A DNA stretch of 33,062 bases, from positions 10,307 to 43,368 of the forward strand of contig CAJUFI010000034.1 in assembly GCA_910585665.1 (NCBI GenBank). Reading direction: 5' to 3'. Origin of the DNA: an uncultured Acetatifactor sp. GTDB lineage: Bacteria; Bacillota; Clostridia; Lachnospirales; Lachnospiraceae. Below the pieces are notes generated by a model that saw only the letters and a program-made list of their open reading frames with translations, did not search any database and was not told where the DNA came from. Below, in pieces: positions 1 to 7,225 of this stretch (its first letter is position 1; each line of letters starts with the position of its first letter). The position numbers were made by a program, and so were the translations under genes.

Positions 1-223
1 TGCGGAACTGGAAACAGCATCTGCCATGACAGTGCCCAGAACGATTTACGGATACGTGTACTTTGGAGCCGGAAATCGTTCTCTGGGTGCTAGGGTACTG
101 TCATGGAAGATGCGGAACTGGAAACAGCATCTGCCATGACAGTGCCCAGAACGATTTACGGATACATGTACTTTGGAGCCGGAAATCGTTCTCTGGGTAC
201 TAGGGTACTGTCATGGAAGATGC
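1..223 (+). repeat. Tandem 110-bp structured leader units upstream of proS
   Basis: Two direct copies (1-110 and 111-220) differ at only two positions, both G to A (55/165 and 89/199). A third partial start at 221 runs into the proS ribosome binding site. Each unit folds into one long hairpin: GCATCTGCCATGACAGT pairs with ACTGTCATGGAAGATGC with one mismatch. Inside this, CCCAG pairs with CTGGG and AACGATTT with AAATCGTT. A 1x1 mismatch and 3 bp then lead to a 17-nt loop containing GTACTTT. The first ten bases equal the 3' flank of a unit, so another copy may lie just left of the window. Related single elements lie at 15511-15567 (-) and 23821-23917 (+), always 11-13 nt before AGGAGG. I do not recognise it as a named RNA family; it is not a T-box. 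Confidence 0.85.
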
Positions 224-248
224 GGAACTGGAATAGGAGGAGAAAAGA

Positions 249-1682
249 ATGGCAGACAAGAAAATGGTAGAAGAGATTACTTCCATGGACGTGGATTTCG
301 CCCAGTGGTACACGGATGTGGTAAAGAAAGCGGAGCTGATCGACTACACCTCCGTAAAGGGATGCATGGTGATCAAGCCCGCGGGTTACGCGATCTGGGA
401 GCTGATCCAGAGGCAGCTTGACGAGCGTTTCAAGGCCGCAGGGGTGGAGAACGTCTACCTCCCCATGTTCATCCCGGAGTCCCTGCTGCAGAAAGAAAAA
501 GACCACGTCGAGGGCTTCGCCCCGGAGGTGGCCTGGGTGACCCACGGCGGCTTGCAGCCCCTCCAGGAGCGGCTCTGCGTGCGCCCCACCTCGGAGACCC
601 TGTTCTGCGATTTCTATAAAAACGACGTCCACTCCTACCGTGACCTCCCCAGGGTCTACAACCAGTGGTGCTCGGTGGTGCGCTGGGAGAAGGAGACCAG
701 GCCCTTCCTGCGCTCCCGGGAATTCCTCTGGCAGGAGGGCCATACCGCCCATGCCACGGAGGAAGAGGCCCAGGAGAGGACCATCCGGATGCTGAACGTG
801 TACGCGGACTTCTGCGAGGAAGTGCTGGCCATACCGGTGATAAAAGGACGTAAGACCGATAAGGAGAAATTCGCCGGAGCCATCGCTACCTACACCATCG
901 AGGCCCTGATGCACGACGGCAAGGCCCTGCAGTCCGGCACCAGCCACAACTTCGGGGACGGCTTCGCCAAAGCCTTCGGCATCCAGTTCGCCGACAAGGA
1001 CAACACCTTGAAATACGTCCACCAGACCTCCTGGGGATTGAGCACCCGTCTGATCGGCGGCATCATCATGGTGCACGGCGACAACGAGGGCCTGGTGATG
1101 CCGCCTAAGGTAGCCCCCGTGCAGGTGTGCATCGTGCCCATCCAGCAGAAGAAGGAAGGGGTGTTGGAGAAAGCCTACGAGCTTCGGGACAGGCTGAAGG
1201 GCGGCTTCCGGGTGAAGGTGGACGACACGGACAAGAGCCCTGGCTGGAAGTTCGCCGAGGCGGAGATGCGGGGCTACCCTGTCCGCATCGAGATCGGCCC
1301 CAAGGATATAGAGGCCGGAAAGTGCGTGCTCTGCCGCAGGGACACCAGGGAGAAGATCGAGGTGAGCTTAGACGAGCTGGAGGCAGAGGTGGGCGGACTG
1401 CTGGACGCCATTCAGCGGGAGATGCTGGAGCGGGCCAGGGCCCATCGGGAGGAGAATACCTTCACCGCCGTGGGCATGGAGGAGTTCGAGAAGATATTCA
1501 ACGAGAGATCTGGCTTCGTCAAGGCCATGTGGTGCGGGGACGAGGCGTGTGAGAACGCGATTAAGGAAAAGCTCAGCGTCACCAGCCGCTGCATGCCTTT
1601 TGAACAGGAGCATATCGCGGACACCTGCGTGTGCTGCGGCAGGCCCGCGAAGAAGATGGTGTACTGGGGACGGGCATATTGA
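249..1682 (+). CDS. proS: Prolyl-tRNA synthetase, short archaeal/eukaryote-type
   Basis: This class II aminoacyl-tRNA synthetase charges tRNA-Pro with proline in the cytoplasm. The 477-residue length fits the short ProRS group that lacks the INS editing domain found in the E. coli type. Motif 2 is visible in RWEKETRPFLRSREF and motif 3 in GLSTRLIGGIIMVHGD. An anticodon-binding domain follows, starting near APVQVCIVPI. The C-terminal domain carries paired cysteines (CGDEAC, CVCCG) that probably bind zinc, and it ends in the family-typical aromatic tail (YWGRAY). The start is fixed by AGGAGG at 235-240, 8 nt before the ATG. Two structured leader units sit directly before the SD, where many Firmicutes would have a T-box. 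The promoter lies outside the window. The esterase gene follows after 60 bp, probably in the same transcript. Confidence 0.97.
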   Translation: MADKKMVEEITSMDVDFAQWYTDVVKKAELIDYTSVKGCMVIKPAGYAIWELIQRQLDERFKAAGVENVYLPMFIPESLLQKEKDHVEGFAPEVAWVTHGGLQPLQERLCVRPTSETLFCDFYKNDVHSYRDLPRVYNQWCSVVRWEKETRPFLRSREFLWQEGHTAHATEEEAQERTIRMLNVYADFCEEVLAIPVIKGRKTDKEKFAGAIATYTIEALMHDGKALQSGTSHNFGDGFAKAFGIQFADKDNTLKYVHQTSWGLSTRLIGGIIMVHGDNEGLVMPPKVAPVQVCIVPIQQKKEGVLEKAYELRDRLKGGFRVKVDDTDKSPGWKFAEAEMRGYPVRIEIGPKDIEAGKCVLCRRDTREKIEVSLDELEAEVGGLLDAIQREMLERARAHREENTFTAVGMEEFEKIFNERSGFVKAMWCGDEACENAIKEKLSVTSRCMPFEQEHIADTCVCCGRPAKKMVYWGRAY

Positions 1683-1742
1683 TGTCCGACGGCAGCGGAC
1701 CGACAGGTTCGGACCGGCTTTGCGTATAGAACAGGAGGGAAA

Positions 1743-2606
1743 ATGATTCATATCACATATCCGATGGCGCTGGCAGGCTCCGGGTCCGGCGCGAAGCTGA
1801 CGGTCTATATCCAGGAGGATTCTCCTGAGCTGGACATTTTGGAGAGGCCCCTGGTGCTGGTGTGCCCGGGAGGGGCCTACTGCATGACCTCTGACAGGGA
1901 GGCCGAGCCTCTGGCGCTGCAGTTCCTCGCCATGGGATGCCACGCCGCCGTGCTGCGGTATTCCGTGGCGCCAGCGGTGTTCCCCACGGCGCTGACGGAG
2001 CTGGCTTACAGTGTGGGGCTGATTCGGGACCACGCGAAAGAGTGGCATGTGAATCCGGCGCAGATCATCGTGCTGGGGTGTTCCGCGGGAGGCCATCTGG
2101 CAGCTTCCCTGGGGGTGTTCTGGAACAGGGATTTCCTGGCGGAAGCTCTGGGGAAAGAGCCTTCAGAGAGCGGCAGCTGGAAGCCTGACGGCATGATTCT
2201 GTGCTACCCGGTGATCACTTCCGGGGAGTTCGCCCACAGAGGCTCTTTCGAGAGCCTGATAGGAGGACAGGAGAAGGAGATATCCGAGAGGCTGTCCGCG
2301 CCGGCCTGGGAGGCATTGTCCCTGGAGAAACAGGTGAGCGCGGACACGCCGCCTGCGTTTCTGTGGCATACTTTCACGGATGACGGCGTGCCGGTGGAGA
2401 ATTCTCTGTTTTTCGTGAGCGCCATGCGTAAGGCGAATGTCCCTGCGGAGCTTCATGTATATCCCTGCGGCGGCCACGGCCTGTCCCTGGCCAACCAGTT
2501 GACCCGGAACCAGGGCGGCTTTGGGATTCAGGAGGAGTGCACGTCCTGGATTTCGCTGGCGCGGATCTGGATAGAGCATCGGTATCCGGTCAAATCCGGT
2601 CATTGA
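1743..2606 (+). CDS. Alpha/beta-hydrolase esterase (acetyl-xylan esterase-like)
   Basis: A 287-residue serine hydrolase of the alpha/beta fold, of the esterase/lipase group often annotated as BD-FAE or xylan acetylesterase. It has no signal peptide, so it is probably cytoplasmic and would act on imported acylated oligosaccharides or other small esters. The oxyanion region reads LVCPGGAY, replacing the HGGG of related families. The nucleophile elbow is GCSAGGH, a catalytic Asp is likely in FTDDGVPV, and the His is in CGGHGLSL. The SD AGGAGG stands 5 nt before the ATG. It lies between proS and an exonuclease gene on the same strand with short gaps, so it is probably cotranscribed. The substrate cannot be read from sequence. 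Confidence 0.85.
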   Translation: MIHITYPMALAGSGSGAKLTVYIQEDSPELDILERPLVLVCPGGAYCMTSDREAEPLALQFLAMGCHAAVLRYSVAPAVFPTALTELAYSVGLIRDHAKEWHVNPAQIIVLGCSAGGHLAASLGVFWNRDFLAEALGKEPSESGSWKPDGMILCYPVITSGEFAHRGSFESLIGGQEKEISERLSAPAWEALSLEKQVSADTPPAFLWHTFTDDGVPVENSLFFVSAMRKANVPAELHVYPCGGHGLSLANQLTRNQGGFGIQEECTSWISLARIWIEHRYPVKSGH

Positions 2607-2624
2607 TTAAAGGAAAGAAGATGT

Positions 2625-3593
2625 ATGAACTATATTGTGATGGATTTGGAGTGGAATCAGGGAGGCAGCCCTTCCAGCCAGGAGGCGGCCCTTCCCTTTG
2701 AAATCATAGAAATCGGCGCGGTGAAGCTGGGCCCTTCGGGAGAGCGGCTGGGCGAGTTCAGCGAGCTGATCAGACCTGCCGTGTACCATGAGATGAACCA
2801 GATCACTGGCAGGCTGATTCATCTGCGCATGAGAGAACTGAAGAAAGGAAAGCCCTTCCTGGAGACGGCCCAGGCCTTTCTGCGCTGGTGCGGTGAGGGG
2901 GAGTATCTTTTCTGCACTTGGGGAAGCTCGGACCTGACAGAGCTGCAGCGGAATATGGAATTCTACCATATGGCGCCGCTGGCGGAGGGGCCGATCGTCT
3001 TTCTGGACGTCCAGAAGCTGTTCAGCATTGCCTATGAGGACGGAAAGAGCCGAAAGGCGCTGGAGCATGGGGTGGATTTCCTGGAACTGGAAAAGGACAT
3101 CCCTTTCCACAGGGCCCTGGGAGATGCCCATTACACGGCGGGGATACTGGCCAGGATTCTGAAGGAGAAGCCGGATGTCCTGAAGAACCGGTCCTATGAT
3201 GTGTTCCATCCGCCCAAAGACAGAAAATCGGAGATAAAAGTACGGTTCGACAATTATGTGAAATACATCTCGAAAGAATTCGCCAGCAAGGAAGAGGCGT
3301 TCGCGGACAGGGAGGTGGCGTCCAGCAAATGCTATCTCTGCCGTAGGAACCTGCGCAAGAAAATCAGGTGGTTCACGCCAAACGGCAGGCACTATTTCTG
3401 TCTGGCCTACTGCGAGGCCCACGGATACCTGAAAGGCAAAATCAGGGTGCAGAAAGCCGCAGACGGGAATATCTATATCGTCAAGACCACCAAGCTGATT
3501 GCGCGGGAAGAGGCGGAAGCCCTGATGGAGCGGCGGAAACATACCAGTGAACTCCACAAAGACCGCAGCCTTCGAAAGAAGCTCAAATCTTGA
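2625..3593 (+). CDS. DEDDh 3'-5' exonuclease with C-terminal Cys-rich domain
   Basis: A 322-residue protein whose first ~190 residues are a DnaQ-like exonuclease domain. Exo I is MDLEWN (Asp7, Glu9), exo II lies near WGSSDLTELQRN, and exo III is HRALGDAHYTAG, the His-x4-Asp of the DEDDh class. It should remove nucleotides from 3' ends of DNA or RNA using two metal ions. The region after about residue 200 is less usual: CYLC followed about 25 residues later by CLAYCEAHGY suggests a treble-clef or zinc-ribbon-like nucleic-acid binding module. The gene starts 18 bp after the esterase stop, with GGAAAGAAG as a modest SD. It ends the proS cluster, with a terminator-like inverted repeat just after it. 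The in vivo substrate is unknown; KapD-like proteins are the nearest group I can name. Confidence 0.85.
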   Translation: MNYIVMDLEWNQGGSPSSQEAALPFEIIEIGAVKLGPSGERLGEFSELIRPAVYHEMNQITGRLIHLRMRELKKGKPFLETAQAFLRWCGEGEYLFCTWGSSDLTELQRNMEFYHMAPLAEGPIVFLDVQKLFSIAYEDGKSRKALEHGVDFLELEKDIPFHRALGDAHYTAGILARILKEKPDVLKNRSYDVFHPPKDRKSEIKVRFDNYVKYISKEFASKEEAFADREVASSKCYLCRRNLRKKIRWFTPNGRHYFCLAYCEAHGYLKGKIRVQKAADGNIYIVKTTKLIAREEAEALMERRKHTSELHKDRSLRKKLKS

Positions 3594-3601
3594 TTCTGAA
3601 T

Positions 3602-3648
3602 CCGGGAGCAGCAATCCTGACAGGACGAGCGGCTCCCGGTTCGTTCGA
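3602..3648 (+). terminator. Possible terminator after the proS cluster
   Basis: A perfect 8-bp inverted repeat (CCGGGAGC at 3602-3609, GCTCCCGG at 3632-3639) follows the exonuclease stop and is trailed by a weak T-rich stretch (TTCGTTCGATTT). It lies between convergent genes. The loop is 22 nt, so efficiency is uncertain. Confidence 0.5.
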
Positions 3649-3690
3649 TTTGATAGCGGTATGGGTTTCCGGGTATAGATTGGGGCAACC

Positions 3691-4506
3691 CTAAACCAGA
3701 TGGTTGCTTTGGTTATAAGCTGTCAGATACTTCTTCGCGACATCTGATTTTATATTCAGTTTTTTCTGAAGTCTCCCCAGGATCTCTTCCTCGGAAAGCT
3801 TGCATTCCAAGCCGGAATCAATGATTTCTTCTGCGCGTCCTTCTGCGCGTCCTTCTGCGCGTCCTTCTTCCCGTCCTTCTATACGCCCTTCTTCCCGCCC
3901 TTCCTCTTTTGCCGTCTTTTTTATGCGCTGTTCCATTTCCATGAGATGCATATACACTGTCCCCACTTCCCGGTCTGTCTTCACCTTCGTCACCATCTCG
4001 TGCAGCCTGGCCAGTCCTGCAGTCTGCGCGTTTCCGTAAACAGAACACTCCATGTAGCGGGCAAGCTGTAGGAGTTCCTCCGGCGGATTGCCCGCGGTGC
4101 CTCCTGTGTATAGGAATATCGTCCTGGCACCGTCGTCGTAAGGCAGTTCCGGATCCTCCTTGCAGCCGTTCTGTATGGTATATATCATGCGGTCCTGTCC
4201 GAAGGGGTCATATGTGGTGATGAATACCACCGCCACATTTCGCAGGCTGCCGTAATTTTCCCCGGCTTCAAAATTTCCGGAATCAATCTTCGCATGATAG
4301 AACCGCACCCTGCGGGGCAGGGCTGCCACATCGGCCGCGCCGCTGTTGTTGTCCGGCTCCAGATCGAATATCTCGCCGTCCTCTTCGTCCAGGTATATGT
4401 CCAGCCGCACCCCGTGGTCCTCCGGCTGTTCCCCGTACCATACTTTCTGGGGCACTACCGTGAGATGCCGTATCTTCCGCCTCAGGATGCTCATTTCCGT
4501 TCTCAT
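3691..4506 (-). CDS. Rpn/PDDEXK-family putative nuclease, N-terminus short
   Basis: A 271-residue protein of the Rpn / PD-(D/E)XK family, annotated elsewhere as recombination-promoting nuclease or putative transposase. The nuclease core is visible in VRLDIYLDEEDGEIFDLE, followed by LPRRVRFYHAKID and YDPFGQDRMIYTI. The C-terminal half has a charged repeat of EGRAEGR type (12-bp DNA repeats at 3829-3900) and a helical tail. Members usually begin with about 50 residues of a DDFMF-type segment; here only ~15 residues precede the conserved RHLTVVPQK stretch, so the 5' end looks lost. The ATG overlaps the dacA stop (ATGA, 4503-4506), with a second in-frame ATG 12 nt later. The motif reads E-P-D, where many relatives have E-M-Q. 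It may be inactive or a decaying mobile gene. Confidence 0.75.
   Translation of the reverse strand: MRTEMSILRRKIRHLTVVPQKVWYGEQPEDHGVRLDIYLDEEDGEIFDLEPDNNSGAADVAALPRRVRFYHAKIDSGNFEAGENYGSLRNVAVVFITTYDPFGQDRMIYTIQNGCKEDPELPYDDGARTIFLYTGGTAGNPPEELLQLARYMECSVYGNAQTAGLARLHEMVTKVKTDREVGTVYMHLMEMEQRIKKTAKEEGREEGRIEGREEGRAEGRAEGRAEEIIDSGLECKLSEEEILGRLQKKLNIKSDVAKKYLTAYNQSNHLV
3829..3900 (-). repeat. 12-bp tandem repeat inside the Rpn-type gene
   Basis: Six 12-bp units: three perfect copies of TTCTGCGCGTCC (3829-3864, read on +) and three diverged ones. In the coding strand they encode EGRxEGRx. The identical units suggest recent slippage, and a multiple of 12 keeps the frame. Confidence 0.9.
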
Positions 4507-5951
4507 TTCCGTTTCCTTCTGCGCCGTCTCCTGTGCCTGTGGGGCCTTCGGAAGGAGAGGTTATAGTTTTTCAGGATGATATGGGCAAGCAGCACGATCA
4601 GGGCCAGTCCGGCGATGACGCCCAGGCCGATCAGGATGATGCCCGTATTGATGAAAATCACAGGGGACTCCTCGTTGGAAATGTCCCCGAGGTCTTCCCC
4701 GTTTTCGGACAACAGGTCGAAGAAGGCGCTCTCCTCCTGGGTGACGGAGAAACTCACGCGCACAGTGCCCAGCTCCACGCCGTGGTAGGCATAGGTGATG
4801 ACCGCGGCCTGCTCCGCATCCCCCGTATCATAGGAGATGGTCGACTCCGCCTCCTGGAAGGAGATGGTCCGCGGGAGGACGATGAAGTCATCCCTGTTCA
4901 GGGACAGGAAGGACTGGGAGCTGCCGAAGATGTCGTTGCCGCTGTAGAACAGCCCGGTATTGTCGATATTATATTCGGTTTCTGACTGAGATACGTTTAC
5001 TTTCTCGAAATTGGCGAAGCCGTACTCAAAGAGGGAGATTGTGTCCTGATATTGATAGGGGGCTTCGTCCCGCATGACTACGCAAATCAGCCGCAGCCCG
5101 TTCTTTTCCGCACAGGAAACCAGGCAGCTCCTGGCGGCATCGGTGTAGCCGGTCTTGCAGCCCACCAGATACTCGTAGGCATAGATCCCCCCGGGGATGA
5201 TCTGCATGTGGTTGATCTCAAGCTTTCCCTGAGGGAGCTTGTCGGTGGCGGGGAATTCCATGCGCCTGCTCAGGGTGATTTTGCACAGCATCTCATTGGC
5301 GAAGAAGGCCTTGCCGATCATGGCCAGGTCATAGGCCGTGGTGTAATGGTCGTCGTCCGGCAGGCCGTTGGGGTTCATGAAATGGGAGTTCAGGCAGCCC
5401 AGCTCCGCGGCCCGCTGGTTCATGAGCTCCGCGAACACAGCCCAGTCCGTGGTCCCGGTGATGTGTTCCGCCACGGCATAGGAGACCTCGTTGGCGGAGC
5501 GGATCAGGATGGCGTTCAGGCATTGCTCCATGGTGAGCTCCTGCCCCACATCCATGGCGATATGGCTGCTGTCCCAGGGCGTATCGAAGACAGCATCGTG
5601 GGAAAAGGTGACGATCTCGTCCATCTGGCAGCGCTCTGTGGCAATCACAGAGGTGAGGATCTTGGTGGTGCTGGCGGGATATTCCCGCTGATGGATATTT
5701 TTGGCATAAAGTATGGTGCCGGTCTGGGCCTCTATCAGGATGGCGGACTCCGCCCCGACGGCAGGGCCGGCCGGCCAGTTGGGCACTTCGTTGGACTGGA
5801 CGGGCAGCCCCCTGTTGGCCTCCAGGGCAAGCTCTGCGTCAGAGGAGGCGCGGACGGAAAGGGCCTGGCCCAGGAACAGGCCGACAGCGCAGGCCGCGGC
5901 GGTGAGCCGCAGAAAATATCTGGACAGGCAATGGATTCTCGTTTCGGACAT
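4503..5951 (-). CDS. D-alanyl-D-alanine carboxypeptidase (PBP5/DacF type)
   Basis: A serine-type penicillin-binding carboxypeptidase that trims the terminal D-Ala from peptidoglycan stem peptides outside the membrane. The N-terminus has a signal peptide (hydrophobic stretch about residues 14-30, AxA-like region near RASS). The three catalytic motifs are intact: SxxK as STTK at 94-97, SxN as SAN at 152-154, and KTG at 266-268. A C-terminal transmembrane helix (INTGIILIGLGVIAGLALIV) ends in a very basic tail (RRPHRHRRRRRRKRK). The protein is thus anchored by a true helix, not the usual amphipathic PBP5 anchor. The start has GAGGTT as SD and a good promoter (5987-6015). The stop overlaps the start of the Rpn-type gene. 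Confidence 0.93.
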   Translation of the reverse strand: MSETRIHCLSRYFLRLTAAACAVGLFLGQALSVRASSDAELALEANRGLPVQSNEVPNWPAGPAVGAESAILIEAQTGTILYAKNIHQREYPASTTKILTSVIATERCQMDEIVTFSHDAVFDTPWDSSHIAMDVGQELTMEQCLNAILIRSANEVSYAVAEHITGTTDWAVFAELMNQRAAELGCLNSHFMNPNGLPDDDHYTTAYDLAMIGKAFFANEMLCKITLSRRMEFPATDKLPQGKLEINHMQIIPGGIYAYEYLVGCKTGYTDAARSCLVSCAEKNGLRLICVVMRDEAPYQYQDTISLFEYGFANFEKVNVSQSETEYNIDNTGLFYSGNDIFGSSQSFLSLNRDDFIVLPRTISFQEAESTISYDTGDAEQAAVITYAYHGVELGTVRVSFSVTQEESAFFDLLSENGEDLGDISNEESPVIFINTGIILIGLGVIAGLALIVLLAHIILKNYNLSFRRPHRHRRRRRRKRK

Positions 5952-5986
5952 ATGGCAACCTCACAGTAGAATTTTCTTTTTACAAT

Positions 5987-6015
5987 ATTATACACCATTC
6001 TCTGAAAAAACCAAA
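5987..6015 (-). promoter_or_regulatory. Sigma-A-type promoter for dacA-type gene
   Basis: On the minus strand TTTGGT (-35, 6015-6010), a 17-bp spacer and TATAAT (-10, 5992-5987). It stands about 35 bp before the carboxypeptidase start and is back-to-back with the trmB promoter. Confidence 0.7.
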
Positions 6016-6030
6016 GCTGCAATTCACGGA

Positions 6031-6059
6031 TTGACAAGGATGCAAAATTAAAGTACATT
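6031..6059 (+). promoter_or_regulatory. Sigma-A-type promoter for trmB
   Basis: TTGACA (6031-6036), 17-bp spacer, TACATT (6054-6059). The -35 box is a perfect consensus. It lies about 80 bp before trmB and is divergent from the dacA promoter, with the two -35 boxes 15 bp apart. Confidence 0.7.
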
Positions 6060-6140
6060 AATAACAGAATCTTTGCGGGATCCATAAGAGGGGTCTTTCC
6101 GAAGAATTCGAGGCTGTGGAAACGGACAAGGGGTACAGAG

Positions 6141-6800
6141 ATGAGATTGCGCAATATTACGGGCTCCAGAGAGGTGATTGCTGACAGTCCCTACGTGGTA
6201 AAGGAGGAAATCCAGTGCGGATGTCCCGGCAGATGGAGGGAAATCTTCGGGAACGACAGCCCGATTCACATCGAGATAGGTATGGGAAAAGGGAAATTCA
6301 TACATACTATGGCTAAGGAGCATCCCCACATCAATTACGTGGGCATCGAGAAGTACTCCAGCGTGCTGCTCCGGGCTGTCCGGAAGATGGAGCAGGAGGA
6401 GCTTGCGAACCTGAAGTTCCTGCGGATGGACGCGGAGGACATCGGCAAGGTCTTCGGGGCTGGAGAGGTAGGGCGGATCTACCTGAATTTCTCGGATCCC
6501 TGGCCCAAGGACCGGCATGCCAAGCGCAGGCTGCCCTCCCGGGAATTCCTGGCCCGCTACGCCGTGATTTTGGAGCAGGGCGGCAGGCTGGAGTTCAAGA
6601 CGGACAATAGGGATCTGTTCGAGTTCGCCCTGGGAGAGCTGGAACCGGCAGGCTGGCAGGCCGATGCCGTCACTTATGACCTCCACAGCGAGGAAAGCAT
6701 GGCGGAGGGCAACGTGATGACGGAATACGAGGAGAAATTCTCAGGGTTAGGCAATCCTATCTGCAAGTATGTCATCCATTACGGCGGCCCCCGGCCATAG
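6141..6800 (+). CDS. trmB: tRNA (guanine-N7)-methyltransferase
   Basis: Methylates N7 of guanosine 46 in the variable loop of tRNAs using S-adenosylmethionine. The SAM-binding motif is IEIGMGKGKF, and the family signature is NFSDPWPKDRHAKRRL, containing the catalytic Asp. The 219-residue length is normal. The ATG follows AAGGGG, a moderate SD. It has its own promoter and is followed by an intergenic hairpin (6810-6838) and thioredoxin. The thioredoxin gene has no obvious promoter of its own and is probably transcribed with it. Confidence 0.95.
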   Translation: MRLRNITGSREVIADSPYVVKEEIQCGCPGRWREIFGNDSPIHIEIGMGKGKFIHTMAKEHPHINYVGIEKYSSVLLRAVRKMEQEELANLKFLRMDAEDIGKVFGAGEVGRIYLNFSDPWPKDRHAKRRLPSREFLARYAVILEQGGRLEFKTDNRDLFEFALGELEPAGWQADAVTYDLHSEESMAEGNVMTEYEEKFSGLGNPICKYVIHYGGPRP

Positions 6801-6809
6801 GGCCCGCAG

Positions 6810-6838
6810 GGCCGCGATGGGGAGAGCCTGGCGCGGCC
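6810..6838 (+). other. GC-rich intergenic hairpin between trmB and trx
   Basis: GGCCGCG (6810-6816) pairs perfectly with CGCGGCC (6832-6838) around a 15-nt loop. No T-run follows, so it is not a typical terminator. It may limit read-through or protect an mRNA end. ATGGGGAGAG is directly repeated just inside and just outside the hairpin. Confidence 0.5.
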
Positions 6839-6903
6839 ATGGGGAGAGAGTCTCCGGATTAGGTGCGCAGCACACCGGAAAGCTGCAGAAAAGAGGTAAA
6901 ATT

Positions 6904-7224
6904 ATGGAATACAAGTTTACGGCAGACAATTTTGGCGCGGAGGTGCTGCAGGCATCTACGCCGGTTTTGGTGGATTTCTATGCGGACTGGTGCAATCCCT
7001 GCAGGATGATGGGGCCGCTGGTGGCGAAAGTGGCCGAGGAGTATGCCGGCAGGATCAAAGTGGGCAAATGCAACATCGATGAGAACATGGAACTGGCAGC
7101 CACCTACCGCATCTCCAGCATTCCGGCCTTCGTGGTGTTCAAGGGCGGCAAGCCTGTGGCCACTTATGTAGGGGGCATGTCCGCGGCGGATCTGCGGGAG
7201 AAGATGGAGCAGGTGCTGGCGTGA
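6904..7224 (+). CDS. trxA: Thioredoxin with WCNPC active site
   Basis: A 106-residue cytoplasmic disulfide reductase of the thioredoxin fold. The active site is WCNPC where the standard motif is WCGPC; the cis-proline segment SSIPAFVVF is intact. The ORF could open further upstream, but the ATG at 6904 follows AGAGGT and starts at the usual thioredoxin N-terminus. The YitT-family gene begins 1 bp after the stop, so the two are translationally close. Exchange of Gly for Asn between the cysteines should alter redox potential or partner choice; this is inference. No thioredoxin reductase lies nearby. Confidence 0.92.
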   Translation: MEYKFTADNFGAEVLQASTPVLVDFYADWCNPCRMMGPLVAKVAEEYAGRIKVGKCNIDENMELAATYRISSIPAFVVFKGGKPVATYVGGMSAADLREKMEQVLA

Positions 7225-7225
7225 T

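Noticed and set aside
1..248. T-box riboswitch before proS
   Set aside because: No T-box antiterminator sequence (TGGNACCGCG type), no specifier stem and no terminator; the region is two copies of a single long hairpin.
3829..3900. CRISPR-like short repeat
   Set aside because: 12-bp head-to-tail units without spacers, in frame inside a coding sequence and encoding EGR repeats.
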